From Cephalotus follicularis (lineage: Eukaryota; Streptophyta; Magnoliopsida; Oxalidales; Cephalotaceae), in assembly GCA_001972305.1 (NCBI GenBank), contig BDDD01000267.1:602613-666612 (forward strand): DNA of 64,000 nt, in the 5' to 3' direction. Position numbers and translations under genes: made by a program. Positions 47,306 through 59,161 of the stretch are shown here, piece after piece (position 1 is the stretch's first letter; each line of letters starts with the position of its first letter). Below the pieces are notes generated by a model that was not told where the DNA came from, made no database searches, and saw only the letters and a list, made by a program, of their open reading frames with translations.

Positions 47306-47688
47306 GACTTGTAGCTCGGATCCTGGCCCTCCACATCGCACATATCCAACGGCTGAGGAATGAACCGTCAAATTAGATGCGGGAGACGAAGAGACAGAGG
47401 CGGGAAACGCTCAGTCTATGCCACGTATAAGTCGTGTTCAATACGCAACTTAAATGCAAATGATTTGGGCTCGCGACACGAGGTCCGTTAGCAGAGATAG
47501 ATCCAGACATAAGGCAAGCTTTAATCCTCTGCTAAGGCGAGCTCAGTTTTGTGTCAGAGGATCACTAAAAGCTACACCTTCAGACCTCAGTTCTTCCGCA
47601 CGTGGACAAGTGTATATAAAGTTTCCCGGAGGAGTTCGGCCCCAGTCACGACTCCTAGCTCTGTTCCTCCTCCTCTGACCACGGTCAG

Positions 47689-47708
47689 AGAAGAAGGACC
47701 AGGGGGGC
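47689..47708 (+). other. Polypurine tract
   Basis: agaagaaggaccagggggg lies three bases before the 3' LTR, the expected position for the plus-strand primer. Confidence 0.8.
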
Positions 47709-47711
47709 ATA

Positions 47712-48587
47712 TGATATGGGAAAAATTTGGTTTATACCAAGAATGACACGTGTCCTCCGCGGACATAGCCAAGTGTCCAGGGGATTTAAAGTTTACATGG
47801 ATACTGGTCAGAGGAAGCTTATCAAGCCCTGACAGGAGAAGCAGATGGAGATATCCTCCTCGGCATTAGTGCCGAGGAACTCCTCCTTAGTGATGTTGTA
47901 GAATCCACCCTCCTCGGCATAAGTTCCGAGGACCTCATTTCCAACATCAGTGCCGAGGACCTAGCCAAAGGGCTCCTCCTCAACTGCACTGTAGAAGATC
48001 TTTTCCTCGGCAGCTTGGCAAAGGACCTAATGTTTCAGGCGCCAGCCCTTGAAGAAGCTTTTGAAGTTGAAGACCTTGAAGTGGATAAATAACAAGAGAA
48101 ACTATCTCTCCTCATCCTCGACAGGACAAGGCCATAAAATCAGCCTACTTTCTAGGGATTCACCTCTTCCAAATATGGAAGATGAGATATAATAAACTAC
48201 CTTCAAGGAAAGTAGCGACAAATCAGGTGGAGATAAGGGAAATCCTGAGATCATCGGCATTTCCTTAGGGGACAGCTATCACCTCCGCATTTCACGCTCA
48301 GACAGTTACAAAGTAGCACTATAAATCCAAGAATCAAAGACATATCTCAGGTCAGCCATTTTTACATTTGAAATAACCTTGTTTTCTCTGTGCAAAGCCT
48401 AACTTGAGCGTCGGAGTGTCCCCAGGAGAACAACCTCCTGGACCTTCAATGTGTTTGCTCCTCTGTGCAGGGAAAACACTCACAGTTATCCTCAACCTTC
48501 ATCTCAGAGCATTAAAGCAGCGTTTCCCTAAACAAATCAAGCCCTTACACGAAGGGTATTGTTGAGGGAAAGATTTTTGCATCAACA
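47712..48587 (+). repeat. 3' LTR of the Tat element
   Basis: It has the same length and ends as the 5' LTR (33954-34829). Substitutions are scattered; the two differ at roughly 40-45 positions by eye. Confidence 0.95.
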
Positions 48588-48592
48588 GGTAC

Positions 48593-49761
48593 CATAGAGC
48601 ACATCATCTGCATACAGGAAAAAATAAATAAATCTCCTAATTGACATCTAGATTACAGCATTGCAAAAGAAACTGGAATAAAAGAACAAGCAAAACAAAA
48701 GAATAAGCCACAGCAAAAGCCGGTCGGCAAGAACCTTAGAGAGAAGCGGCATCAGATGGCAAGAAAAAAAACGACTATATAAATGAAGGAAGAGGATTCG
48801 TAATATGGCTAAATGAATTGGAAAATAAAAACCCAATTAAATGTTATTAACGACTACCGTAGATTTTGCCAGATCTTCCATCTTGCTAGATATTTCATGA
48901 TAATGACAATATCGTGCATATGTCCAGTTCACATGTATTTGTTAAATGTTGATAATCCAAAGAGAGTTTTTACAAACCTTTTGAGTAGAAACTCTATTGC
49001 CCTTTAGAAGATCTTTGAAATGGATATGAGATTCCTATACTGTGATGACATGCTTTATCAACTTCGAAAGCAACCAATTTATGTTAACAAAAAATGTGGA
49101 AATCCGGATTTAACCTGTCAATATTTAAATTCAAATTGCAAAGTAATTGTTTAGTTTCCATAAAACCATAGATTATTCTTGATCTTATGGGAGTCTTTTT
49201 CTCCATTAACTCGGGGATTAGTGACTTCTTTTTAACATGATAATATCCCTATGCACTGCTATATATGCCGATTCCTATATTATTTGATCGGACAGTCTCA
49301 TGACTCACCTGGTTTATGGTAAAAATGTAATTTTAAGGGACACACAATGGGCTTAAGTTGTCTTGTAAAAAGATTTATAGATTTGTCCAAGATTTGTAGT
49401 AGATAAACCAAATAAACTTATAAGAATTCGAATGGTTGTTGATATGAGGTGTAAACCTTGTCAGTGGCATAACATAATATGAGCCCGAATAAATTAATCA
49501 AATGGTGTGTTTAGCAAAGATTACTGAATATATAAAACGAGGCAAAATATCCAAGAGAGGCAGTTTATGACAGTTATTAGAGGCTACCATTTTTTAGGAA
49601 ATGTGACGTGATTGTGGAAGCAGTTGATAAGATAGTTAACATAGCAGTAGTGGTTCAAAATGGAGAATAAAAGAGACAAAAAGAAAGCAAAAGATGATAC
49701 GAAAAAACCAGCTCTCCTGTTTACATCGTAGGAATACAGGAAAAGATCGAAGTCAGTCATA
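48593..49761. other. AT-rich spacer, no supported gene
   Basis: No domain-bearing frame was seen. It continues the sequence interrupted by the Tat element. Confidence 0.5.
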
Positions 49762-49766
49762 CTAAT

Positions 49767-50350
49767 TGTTGATGCAGAAATCTTTCTTTCAACAGTACCT
49801 TACATGTAGGGACTTGATTTGTTTGGAGAAACGCTGGAATCTGTCCGAGAAAGAGTGTTTGTAGGCTGGTGATCCCTGCACAAGTAAAAGAGAAGGGTAG
49901 AAGGTCTGGGAGGTTGTTCTCCCGGGGACACTTCGACCCTCTAGTTAGTGATTGTACATATGATATTGGGTTCTTTTGGATGCTAAAATGGCTGACCTTT
50001 GTATTGACTGTTGAACTGGTATTTATAGAGCTTCCAAGTAAGTGTTGAGCGTCTCAATAAGAGTTGATTGTCCCTAGGGGAAATGCGTCAGAAGTGCTGG
50101 CATTTCCCCTGATCTCCTCCAGATTTAGTAGCCTTTTTCCCCCTTGATGTGATGGTGTGCCAGCCTATCTAGGTGGCTGCGGGAGCGTGCAAGTTTGATC
50201 AGGTGGCTATTGTGGCGTGTCAGTCTGTTTAGACGGCCTTTTCCCTTTTTGATATGATGTGTGCCACGTGCCCAATCCCTAGAACGACACTTGTTGCCCT
50301 TCCATTGAGGCGCGTGTCCTTATGCTTAATATAGGATTTTTCCCATGTCA
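49767..50350 (-). mobile_element. Solo LTR related to the Tat element LTR
   Basis: It is flanked by ctaat at 49762-49766 and 50351-50355. Read on the minus strand it starts tgacatgggaaaaatcc and ends ctgcatcaaca. It shares the last ~70 bp pattern with the Tat LTR (gcgtttctccaaacaaatca / gcgtttccctaaacaaatca). A minus-strand TATA box (ctataaatacc) lies near 50025. At 584 bp it is a different subfamily from the 876-bp LTRs. Confidence 0.88.
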
Positions 50351-50355
50351 CTAAT

Positions 50356-51043
50356 CCAAGACAATGACAGTATCCGTTGATTAAATTTCATTTACCTTGT
50401 CAATCTTCTTTAAGTTTTTATTTTCGAATGCAAGTGTTCATTGAATTCCATTTGTATTTACGCGTATTGATTAATTCTATTTGGATATGGAATTATTGAT
50501 TAACTTTCAGTTTCATATTTTTCACTAGAAGTAGTGATTATCTTTGTTTAATTTATAAGTGTTGATTTAATTAAGCTTGTTTACTTATGTTTTCTTGAGT
50601 ATGGTTTAATTAAAAGTTATCGATATAAAAGACAAGTTAGAAACCATATTTTTAATATTTGATAACTCAGTTACTATCTGTATCGAGTCCAGTACTTTGA
50701 ACCCATCAATTTAAATCAGAGTTTTATTCTTTATTTGTATTAAGAGATTTTGGTAGAAAAAAAAAGAAAATAGTTAATTTTTTTTTAAACTTGTCTTGTT
50801 TAGATGTTTTTTTAAACAGAAAAAGAAAGTTAAGGATTGAATTAAATAGATAAAAATATATGTTTTTGTTAGTTTTGTTATCATTCAAAAAATAGGATAA
50901 AAGTGAGAGAAAAGAAAAGAAAATTTACTAATAAAATTTTTAAATTTTCACAATCATCTTTCATTATATTATGAACTAATAAAAATAATTTACAAAATTT
51001 ATTTTCTTTTATTTTTCTCATTCTAAAATAAGAATAATATTTA
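50356..51043. other. AT-rich spacer
   Basis: Very AT-rich, with no gene or boundary recognised. Confidence 0.5.
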
Positions 51044-51239
51044 GGATAAAGTACGAAAATACGTCTAGATTTTATATAAGAGGACACTTTAACCACTAAT
51101 GTTTTAATAAAGACATAGAAACCACTAATCTGTTATAAGTCAGACATGTTGATACCTAACGTTAGTTGACCGTACAAGACTCCGTTAGCCACGTCAGCAA
51201 TCCACTTAAAACTATATTTAATAGTCATTTTACCCTCTT

Positions 51240-51445
51240 CCACAGAAGCCCAGCAACACAGAAAATGATGCTCCTCCTTTTCTGTTACTTCTCCAATAAC
51301 CTTACGCATCAGGTGACGAGGTGATCTCTCAATTCCAAAATCCCCGAGTGACGAACGAAGCCCACCCATAGACGACAGCTGATCTCTGATCTCCGATCTC
51401 TTCCACAGAAGTCCCAGATTCTCCTCCTCTTCCAAAATCGACGGA
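51240..51445 (+). other. Possible leader exon of the GRF zinc-finger gene
   Basis: A GC- and pyrimidine-richer patch ends at a donor-like cgacggag|gtgtgtacc (51448). The next plausible acceptor on + is gatag at about 60418, just before the ATG at 60420. If used, it would be a non-coding first exon and the LTR nest would sit in the intron. This is inference only. Confidence 0.3.
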
Positions 51446-52984
51446 GGTGTGTACCGATTCTCTACACTTCTTTAGTTTTTAGTTTTTATTGTCATTACTC
51501 TTATTTCTTAATTTTGTTGCACCAAAATTGTCACTGAATTAAGAAGATGAATTAATTTGATGGTTCCTTTAGTTTGGTATATGGATTTTTGATGGGGGGA
51601 TGATTTTTACACTACGTATGGTTTTGTCTTCTCCTCTCTATTCATATTCCTCTTTGTCTTATCTCATGATGTGGGTGGACTGAAGGTTTCAGTGTAGTCT
51701 AGCCCCTGTATCCTTGTGCCACCATAGCTTTATACCGCTCAATAGAACCCATTTTGATCCAATGATTTTACGACCTATTGGCGGGGTGTTAAGACCCAGG
51801 TAGGATTGTGCAATAAGGCTTGAAATTCCCCATCCATAGCTTGGCAGCCAATGTGCATTATATTTATCTGTAACTTTGGCTTCCAATGTTGTGTATTCTT
51901 ATGCAGGGGAAAAAAAAATCTCGGGACGAGTTGGGTACGGTACGGGATTTATAACAGCGGGGCGGATATAGTTTGCAGATATTGATGTTGATTGTGTGTG
52001 TATATATATATATATATCCTAGAATTTGTTTCCTTTGTTTATTTTCCAACAAAGATGGAAATGAAATGTTTAATTGTGCTTTATTATACTAGTTGTTAAT
52101 GTAGATGGCAATGAAATGTTTAATTGTGCTTTCCAACAAAGCTGAAATGTTGCCCGAGTGTAAGACTAATTGTAAGATCTCTAAATATTATAAGTATTAT
52201 TATTGGGCTTTGTAATTATGTTCCTTCCAATTGGGTTGGGCCCGGATTTTATGAAGTATTTATTTGGGCATTAATGGAATATAATTTATGACTTTGGGCT
52301 AAAGAGATTATTTTATTCTCCTTGAGCCGGATTTAATGTAATATGTGGCTTGTTGGTCTCTAATATAGAAAGTGTATTTTGGCCTAAGGGGAGGAAGGAT
52401 GGCCCAAGCCTTGGCATGGCCCTGACCCATAAGAATTGCCTACACAATTCTGGAATCTTCAGCTGCTGAGTATAAAAAGGAAAAGGGACCCAAGAGACAT
52501 ACTTTTAGTCATTCCTTGCACGTTTTGTTCTAGAAAAGTCGAGAGAGATGAGGAAGTGTGAGATGTGGACAAGAGGGGTACTGTCCATGGGAGCCCCCAT
52601 GTCCCCTGCACTCCAATTGTATATTAACCCATTTCCTGGAGCAAGGGATTTGTGCAGGGAAGAAGGAATTTGGGAAAGCAGAGTGTAGCAGTCCCTACCT
52701 TTAAGGAAATCCGGAATTTAAGAAGAAAGTGGGCGATCTCCATTTTCAACCACCTTCCAGGTAAGTTGCTCCATGTCCGAGGGCCTACCAGCTTTTGTGT
52801 GTGTGTAATTATTGTGTACTGTTTTTGTTATTGGATTGATTGCATGAATTATTGTGTGTATTTTATTGTGTGTTATTGCTGCTATTTAAATGAATGTATT
52901 TAGTAATGCAACTAGTGAACGTGTATTGTCTTCCTATGCCTTGTAGTGCATTTTGTGCGTAGGCGTTATTGCAGAGACACCACG

Positions 52985-53245
52985 AGAAGCGCTCGAGCTC
53001 CATGCCATGCCCGAGCTCCACACCCGAGCTCTATGCCATGCCCGAGCTCCACTCCCGAGCTCCATGCCATGCTCGAGCACCACGCCCGAGCTCCATGCCA
53101 TGCCCGAGCTGCCATGGTGCCAAGCTCCACTGTCCAATGCCCGAGCTGCCATGGTGTCAAGCTCCACTGTCCTATGCCCGAGCTGCCATGGTGTCCAGCT
53201 CCACTGTCCCATGCCCGAGCTACCATGGTGCTGAGCTCCATTGTC
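52985..53245. repeat. Minisatellite in family C copy 2 (CATGCCCGAGCTCCATGC type)
   Basis: Short units (atgcccgagctccatgcc) give way to ~42-bp units (cccgagctgccatggtgtc, aagctccactgtcc). The array is open in nearly all six frames, which explains the many overlapping long frames here. Copy 1 has only scattered ccgag words at this place. Confidence 0.85.
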
Positions 53246-53937
53246 CATGCTCACCAGGCATGCGTCCAAAGTATGTAGAGCATGACGCCGAGCACCATGC
53301 CCTACCTGCCAACGAGCTCCCATGGCAAGGCGCCGAGAAGGCAAGGTGCCGAGGAGGAGTAGTGCCGAGCATCCATGCTGAGGCGCTGAGCCTTAGGCGG
53401 GTGTCTAGAAGCATGCCCAGTAAATGCCGAGCTTGCTAACCAATGTCGAGCTCTTCCACTTTTGCACTAGAGCTCGCCTTAAGTGAGTATGCGTGCACTC
53501 AACTATGAACACTCTCCATGCATGTGTCTTGAGTGCATGTGTTGAGCACCGGCTATGCGTCCGGGCAGAAAGGAAGCGCTCGAGAAGATAAGGCATTCAG
53601 GTCTGTGCATGCAAGCGTTCTTTGCATGGAGAATGCCTAAATAATGCTATGCATGCTTCCATGCATGCCCCATAATGTTAGTGTGCACTATGAATTGCAT
53701 GATGAAGGATGGCATGGCATAGAGTGCCGACAGCCTCTTACCCGGGCATTAAAGGCAATCATTATATATGTATATAAAAGTAGTTTAACTCAACAGCTGC
53801 TATAATAATGAAAGGACCTGTAGTTCAGTGCAGTAAATGTAGCCTTGGATAAATGATATGAGAAAAGGCAGATCCCACATAGAAATAGGAAGCGTAAGGT
53901 ACTGCAAATTATATAAGGAAACATAAAAATTGTCCCA

Positions 53938-54165
53938 AGCAGGTGAGCCCATATGAGGAGAATTTCGCCAAGCAGGTGAACCTAAGAGGTGAATTCCGCG
54001 AGGTAGGTGATCCTCGGGCGAATCCCCTTAATGGTGAACCTAAGGGTGATTTCCGCCAGAGCTGGTGATCCAAAAGGTGAACCGCCAGAGCAGGTGAGCA
54101 AAGGGCGAATTTCGTTCGGTGGGTGAACCTGGAGGAGAATTCCGCAGGCAGGTGAACCTAATATA
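53938..54165. repeat. Tandem array (about 30-bp units), second copy
   Basis: This is the counterpart of 39955-40187: gcaggtgaacc...gtgaattccgc units. Confidence 0.8.
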
Positions 54166-55689
54166 TTGACCAGACCATAGGATGACCGGACTAGACTCCT
54201 CTGTAATGTGATTGATATGTATGGTTGAGTAGAGTAGTCTGAGGACAAGGGATGACTTTTATATGATGTTTTATGGTATGCACGCATGTATTATATTTTC
54301 TCCTCTGCTTTGTATTGTTTGTTTCCTCTAGTATGTGTCCGTATATATGGTAACCTACATAACCTCTAGGGTTGCTGACCCATTGTAACACCCCCGAAGG
54401 TGGGAGCCCTTACAGGTCATAATACAAAACTAAACATAACAGAATTTCTAAGCATGAAGTTTACGCAAAACGAATGTGATGGTCTGAAAACATAACTTAT
54501 AACAAAACTGATGATAAATAAGTCTGGAAACTTTAACAATTCATAATTAAAAACAACCCATAATCCGATATCCAAAAACTGTTTTTAAGGAGAAACTAGT
54601 CTGAGATTAGTCCAAAACATAACCAATACTACTGAAAACACAATGGACCGACTCCTAGATGATCTTCTGACAAGTGGTAACTCTCATCACACGTTTCCCC
54701 CATCCTTCTGAAAACCTGCTGCATAGAAACAAAAACGCGGTTGAGCAAACCTCAGTACAGATAAGGAAGTAAAACAATAAACGGTGAACAAATAATTTGA
54801 ACTTTAAGATCAGCAAAGTAACATAGTAAATATTCTTTAAAATGTAAAGCAAAATATTTAAAAATGAGCAGTTATAAAATCATCATAACTTGACGAAAAC
54901 ATATCATCATAATTCAAACTTTTTCTGATTTCATAATTCCATAACAGAGAATTCTGACATACATACAAATATAGGTGCAAGGGGTTCGCGAGGCCCATAT
55001 GCTCTGACGGAAAAGTCGTGTACAGCACTACACAAACAATCCCAATACTGAATACTGAATTCTGACAATAACTAGAGTCGACTCATACGCCTCAAAAGGA
55101 TCCATATCCTACCCTCAGGATACATATTTAAAAGAGACGCCGTAGACCGATCACACCGCCACGGTAGGTGTCATATCCTCCGTGCCAAAGGACATGCCTA
55201 TGATACCTCATAGGTAGGGTTTTTCTCTGTATGTTATTGTGCTAAAATATTATTTTATTCTAAAACAATTCTAAAACATAAACAGATTTTCTAAACAATT
55301 CTGAACATATCAAAATCATATCTGAGTCTAAAAGTTAACATACTTTCGATGGTGAAAGCCATGTCCGCATAACATATTGTCGATAGTGAAAACCATGCTC
55401 AAATCATAAAAACAATTATCCGATAACAAAATCAGTACATTTTCATACGTCAAAAGCAGTATCAATTAAGATAGGTCCGTGACAAAAATAGTATTCATTT
55501 CAATTAAATCAAGAGTAGCCAAGAACAAGAATATCCGTACCTTAGCCGTCAAAGTCTAAACGAATCAAAACAAATCAAAAGCACACTTGGAACCTCCTAA
55601 CGTTCACCACAGAAATTATTGAAACCTAGACAGATCAACCAAACCGAAAAATATAATCAAACATATGTTAAACAACTTGTCAGAACGTC

Positions 55690-55860
55690 ACAGTATGCGT
55701 CCAAAGCGTCGACGTTTCATTACTAAGCGTTGGCGCTTTAGGGCAAAGTATTAACAAAAAGGACCAAAGTGCAGCACTAAACGTCGACATAAACATGGCA
55801 TTTTTCAAAGTAAAGCGTCGACAGTTAAATCTAACACACTACAAAAGCGTCGACGGTTAA
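55690..55860. repeat. GCGTCGACG-like cluster, family B copy 2 (first)
   Basis: It includes aaagcgtcgacgtttc, taagcgttggcgcttta, aaagcgtcgacagtt and aaagcgtcgacggtt. Confidence 0.75.
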
Positions 55861-56317
55861 GAGTATAAGCTATACATATACAAATGCATGAACACATATA
55901 ACAATTGAACAATAGCAGCAGATAAGCTCATTTTAAAACAGGCTTCATGTTTCATGACTAAAACGAATTTTTATCATGTTTTAGCACAAACTAAAGATCA
56001 ATAAAAGTAATATAACACGAAAACTAAAGCTTTTGTTTAGGAAATACCTTCTGTTGAAGCCAATATTTCGAAGAACAGAGGAAACAAAGTGACCGCTTCA
56101 GTGAAGAATAATGCAGATGGCTTTGAAAAACAATGCAATGCATCGGTGATTTTTAAAAGATAAAACGTGTGTATTGAATGGTGAAATCTGCGGATTTATG
56201 ACCCTTCCATATGTATAAAACGCATCCAACACAAAAGGTAAAACGGATTAACGATTTTGGTAAAGAATCCTCCTTTCCATAAACAAACCATCATCCAAAC
56301 AATGAGGAAAGTCGACC

Positions 56318-56475
56318 AAAGCGTCGCCGGTTATTTCCAAAGCGTCGGCGCTTAAGGCCTTTAGTGCAAAAGCGTCGATGTCAATTGCTAGGCGTCGACG
56401 TCTTACACTCCAAAGACAAGAAATTTACACACAAAAGTGTCGACTGTTAACGCAAAAGCGTCGGCGCTTTATGCC
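56318..56475. repeat. GCGTCGACG-like cluster, family B copy 2 (second)
   Basis: It includes aaagcgtcgccggtt, aaagcgtcggcgctta, aagcgtcgatgtc, aggcgtcgacgtctt and aaagcgtcggcgcttta. Confidence 0.75.
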
Positions 56476-57489
56476 TTGGACATAAAACGAAAACTCAAAA
56501 ACAATTTCCAATTGGTCCAAAATTTAATAACACATAAAACACATGCTATAAACATAACATAAGACAAAACAAACATGTAAGCAACGAAACGGGATATTAC
56601 ACACATTCCTTTGAATGGGCCAGGTACAGGAACAGGTAGTGGTGGTACGACGTAGCAGCATCAAGGATAAATATATTGTAAGTTCCTATTCCTCGGTAGT
56701 ACGCTTTGTTGGTCAGACTTGCAAGAAATAATTATGTATTTATTTGTTTTTCCTGCTGGTTGTAGTAGTGTATTTTTAAATATATCGAACTGGTCTGTAT
56801 ATCCATACATTAAATAAATGGTTTATGTTTATGATTATTAAGTTTTAATTTTTTTTATGGATATGATAATGTTGTTATACGGATTGCCACGTGTCGGGCT
56901 GTGGAGTTGTGACGATCCGAATTCCCTTTTGTACTTTTCATGCATACATCGTATCGTATTGTACCGTTTTGGACCGTACTGAACTGTATTGAACTGAGGT
57001 ATTCTTATACCTATTGATATTGTTTTGATCACATGCATGTATAGTCGGGATTTTGGGCAGAGTTTCGGAGAGTTGACCGAATCGACTCTCTCTCTAGCTG
57101 AGCAGCCTCCATCTTCCACCATTGCAGCCCCGGATTGCATCTCCATCGACAAGGACAGCGATTGCAAGTAGTGGATTTGTGATTGAACGACATAGCAGCC
57201 GATTGAGAGATTGGAAGCTCAACTTTGAAGCTTCAGTGATAGGTAGGACTTCTTACTCGAATTACCTGGCTCTTGTATTGATTGAATGATTGATTGTATT
57301 GATGGAATGACTGATTGAATGATTGAATTGAATGAATTGGGGTTTTTATGGTTTATAGCAAACCCTTGACCTAATTGTTGATTAAAGGATTGAAATTGAA
57401 TCTGGAAGGTTGTAACTAGTCTTACTAACCTCAAATGATCGATTGTAAACTTTGGTTTTCAAAGAATGGCTTTAAATTGGATTTTAACT

Positions 57490-57870
57490 TGAGATTGGCC
57501 ATTTTTCTGCACAAAAATCGACTTTGCCCAGAAAAGACATCGACCCTTAGCCCAAAGACGTCGATGTCTTTCTCATCTGAGTGCTTTATCCTTGATTCTG
57601 CAGCAAAGACATCGACGTCTTTCAAAGGCGTCGACGTCTTTGCCTCGAGATGTCTCTCCCCTGGAAAGACATCGATGCCGAACATCGATGCGCATTCTCA
57701 AGCTATTTTTATTGAAAAACGTCGACGCCTTTCTCCAAGTACATCGACGTCTTTGGCCAGATCTCTACACAAATAGGGGATGACGTCGACGTCTTTTAAA
57801 GACATCGACGTCTTTCCATCATTTTAAAGAGGAGTCGATGTCTTTCACAAAAGACATCGACGCCTAATGT
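57490..57870. repeat. Array of AAAGACATCGACGTCTTT-type palindromes
   Basis: About ten imperfect palindromes with the core TCGA and arms AAAGACR/YGTCTTT or AAAGGCG/CGTCTTT are spread over 380 bp. This is the family D counterpart of the GCGTCGACGC word. Confidence 0.8.
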
Positions 57871-58120
57871 ACTTGAAAGGAGTTTTTAACTGTTTTAAAG
57901 ATGGTTTTCAACTTCTTTTCACATTGCCACTTGACTAGAGCCTCACTTGAGGTGTTCAAGTGTTTGAAAACAGTTTTAATGATTGTACTGACTGATTGAT
58001 TGATTGCTTAAGTCATAAGTGTTGTTGTGAGTCTAAGTCGGTAAAATGGACGAACGTTCCCATCTCTCTATTAGACACCACCACTTGTTGACCTGGCTTC
58101 GACGTTGTATTGATACATTG

Positions 58121-59161
58121 TGTTGACTTTTAGTCTTAATCCTAAGTTTTAATGATTACAAAATTTGCATTTAACTGTGTTACTTTCTGTGCAAGAAAAG
58201 GTAAACAAAATAAAGAAGTGCAGAAACAGGTCAAAGCGCCGACGGTTAGAATCAAAGCGTCAGCGGTTTGGACCAAGGCGTCAACGCCTAAAGAGCGTGT
58301 CTCTGCGGATTAAAACAGTGACTTGCAAAACTCAATTGAAGAACACAAAGCGGCGACGCTTAAAGAAAAGCGTCAGCGCTTTATGCCAAAGAGTCGACAC
58401 CATGATCAAAGCGCCTGCGGACTGAGCGAGAAAATTCAAATTCAACGCATAACGGTAACATAAGCGCCGACGCTTTAAGAGTCACCGTCGACGCTTTGCG
58501 CAGCAGAAATGTTAATGATCACGTTTTAAAGAGCCGACTTTTATGCAACAACTTTCAAGACTTCTCCAACGGCTATATTACTTTTACAACGGCCATAAAC
58601 TGAAGAAAGCTATATATAGAGGCCAAGAAACAAGATTAAAGGGACTTTGAACATCCAATCTCAAGAAGCTCAACTTGCACATCTACAAAGAGAAGGACAT
58701 CAAGCTTTTGTTTACATTTTCATATCCAAAGCTTGTAACTAGCTATCACTTTCATATCCAACCTTTAAGAGGTTATTTGTAAACACAAGCCAATCCTTTA
58801 AATCCTTCATTGTAAAAGAGAGGAGTGAAACATTCGTGAGATAATCAAGGGAAGTGAACCCTTAGGAGGATTATCAAAGAGGGTCGATCACTTGTAAGGT
58901 GGTTTTGCTTTGATTTGCACCCGCAAGCCGAAATCAAAGGTTACTAGTGGATTCTAGTGGAATCTCAAGGGGTTCTTGAGAAAGTGGACGTAGGCACGGA
59001 TTTTGCCGAACCACTATAAATCGTTTGCACACTCTCTATCCTTTATCTCTTTACGTACAATTGTATTATTTGTTCTTGTGTGCTCGTTTATATTCATAGT
59101 TTAATTTGTTAATTCCGCAAACAGATTTATTAATTAAAAGTTGCCACATATAAGTATTTCA
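58121..59161 (+). mobile_element. Solo LTR, family E
   Basis: Exact 5-bp duplications cattg lie at 58116-58120 and 59162-59166. The ends are tgttgacttttagtc and aagtatttca. Length is 1041 bp. A TATA box tatatata lies at 58611-58618. U3 carries a dense cluster of GCGTCGACG-like words (58233-58500). It is the innermost insertion of the nest. Confidence 0.9.
58233..58500. repeat. GCGTCGACG-like cluster in U3 of family E LTR
   Basis: About ten words such as aaagcgccgacggtt, aaagcgtcagcggttt, aaagcggcgacgctta, aagcgtcagcgcttta and gcgccgacgcttta lie upstream of the TATA box. Confidence 0.8.

Larger units (their letters stand above)
33954..48587 (+). mobile_element. Complete Ty3 (Metaviridae-type) LTR retrotransposon, Tat lineage, defective
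   Basis: Target duplications ggtac lie at 33949-33953 and 48588-48592. The two LTRs are 876 bp each and start tgatatgg and end catcaaca. The sense order is gag, protease, reverse transcriptase, RNase H, a second RNase H-like domain, then integrase. The second RNase H, and an antisense gene between pol and the 3' LTR, are hallmarks of the plant Tat lineage. The LTRs differ by roughly 5% by eye, so the insertion is not recent. The element is broken by many stops, one gag frameshift and two nested solo LTRs (37869-40724 and 43701-43976). The native element would be about 11.5 kb. Confidence 0.95.
54384..56601. mobile_element. Solo LTR, family B copy 2
   Basis: It starts tgtaacaccccc and ends gatattaca. 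The flanks are cccat (54379-54383) and cacat (56602-56606), a 5-bp duplication with one mismatch. Comparison with copy 1 of the host LTR (gacccattcctttg at 40388) confirms the insertion point. Length is 2218 bp. It carries the same two clusters of palindromic words as copy 1 at 7512-10043. Confidence 0.88.

Noticed and set aside
51133..51435. 100-codon minus-strand frame
   Set aside because: It overlaps the presumed MULE terminal region and leader on the opposite strand, with no domain.
52946..53439. Many long frames in nearly all six readings
   Set aside because: This is a product of the minisatellite, whose unit lengths are often divisible by three and lack stop words.
56318..58500. CRISPR-like spacing of short palindromic words
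   Set aside because: The units are imperfect, spacers are irregular and short, there are no cas genes, and the genome is a plant's.
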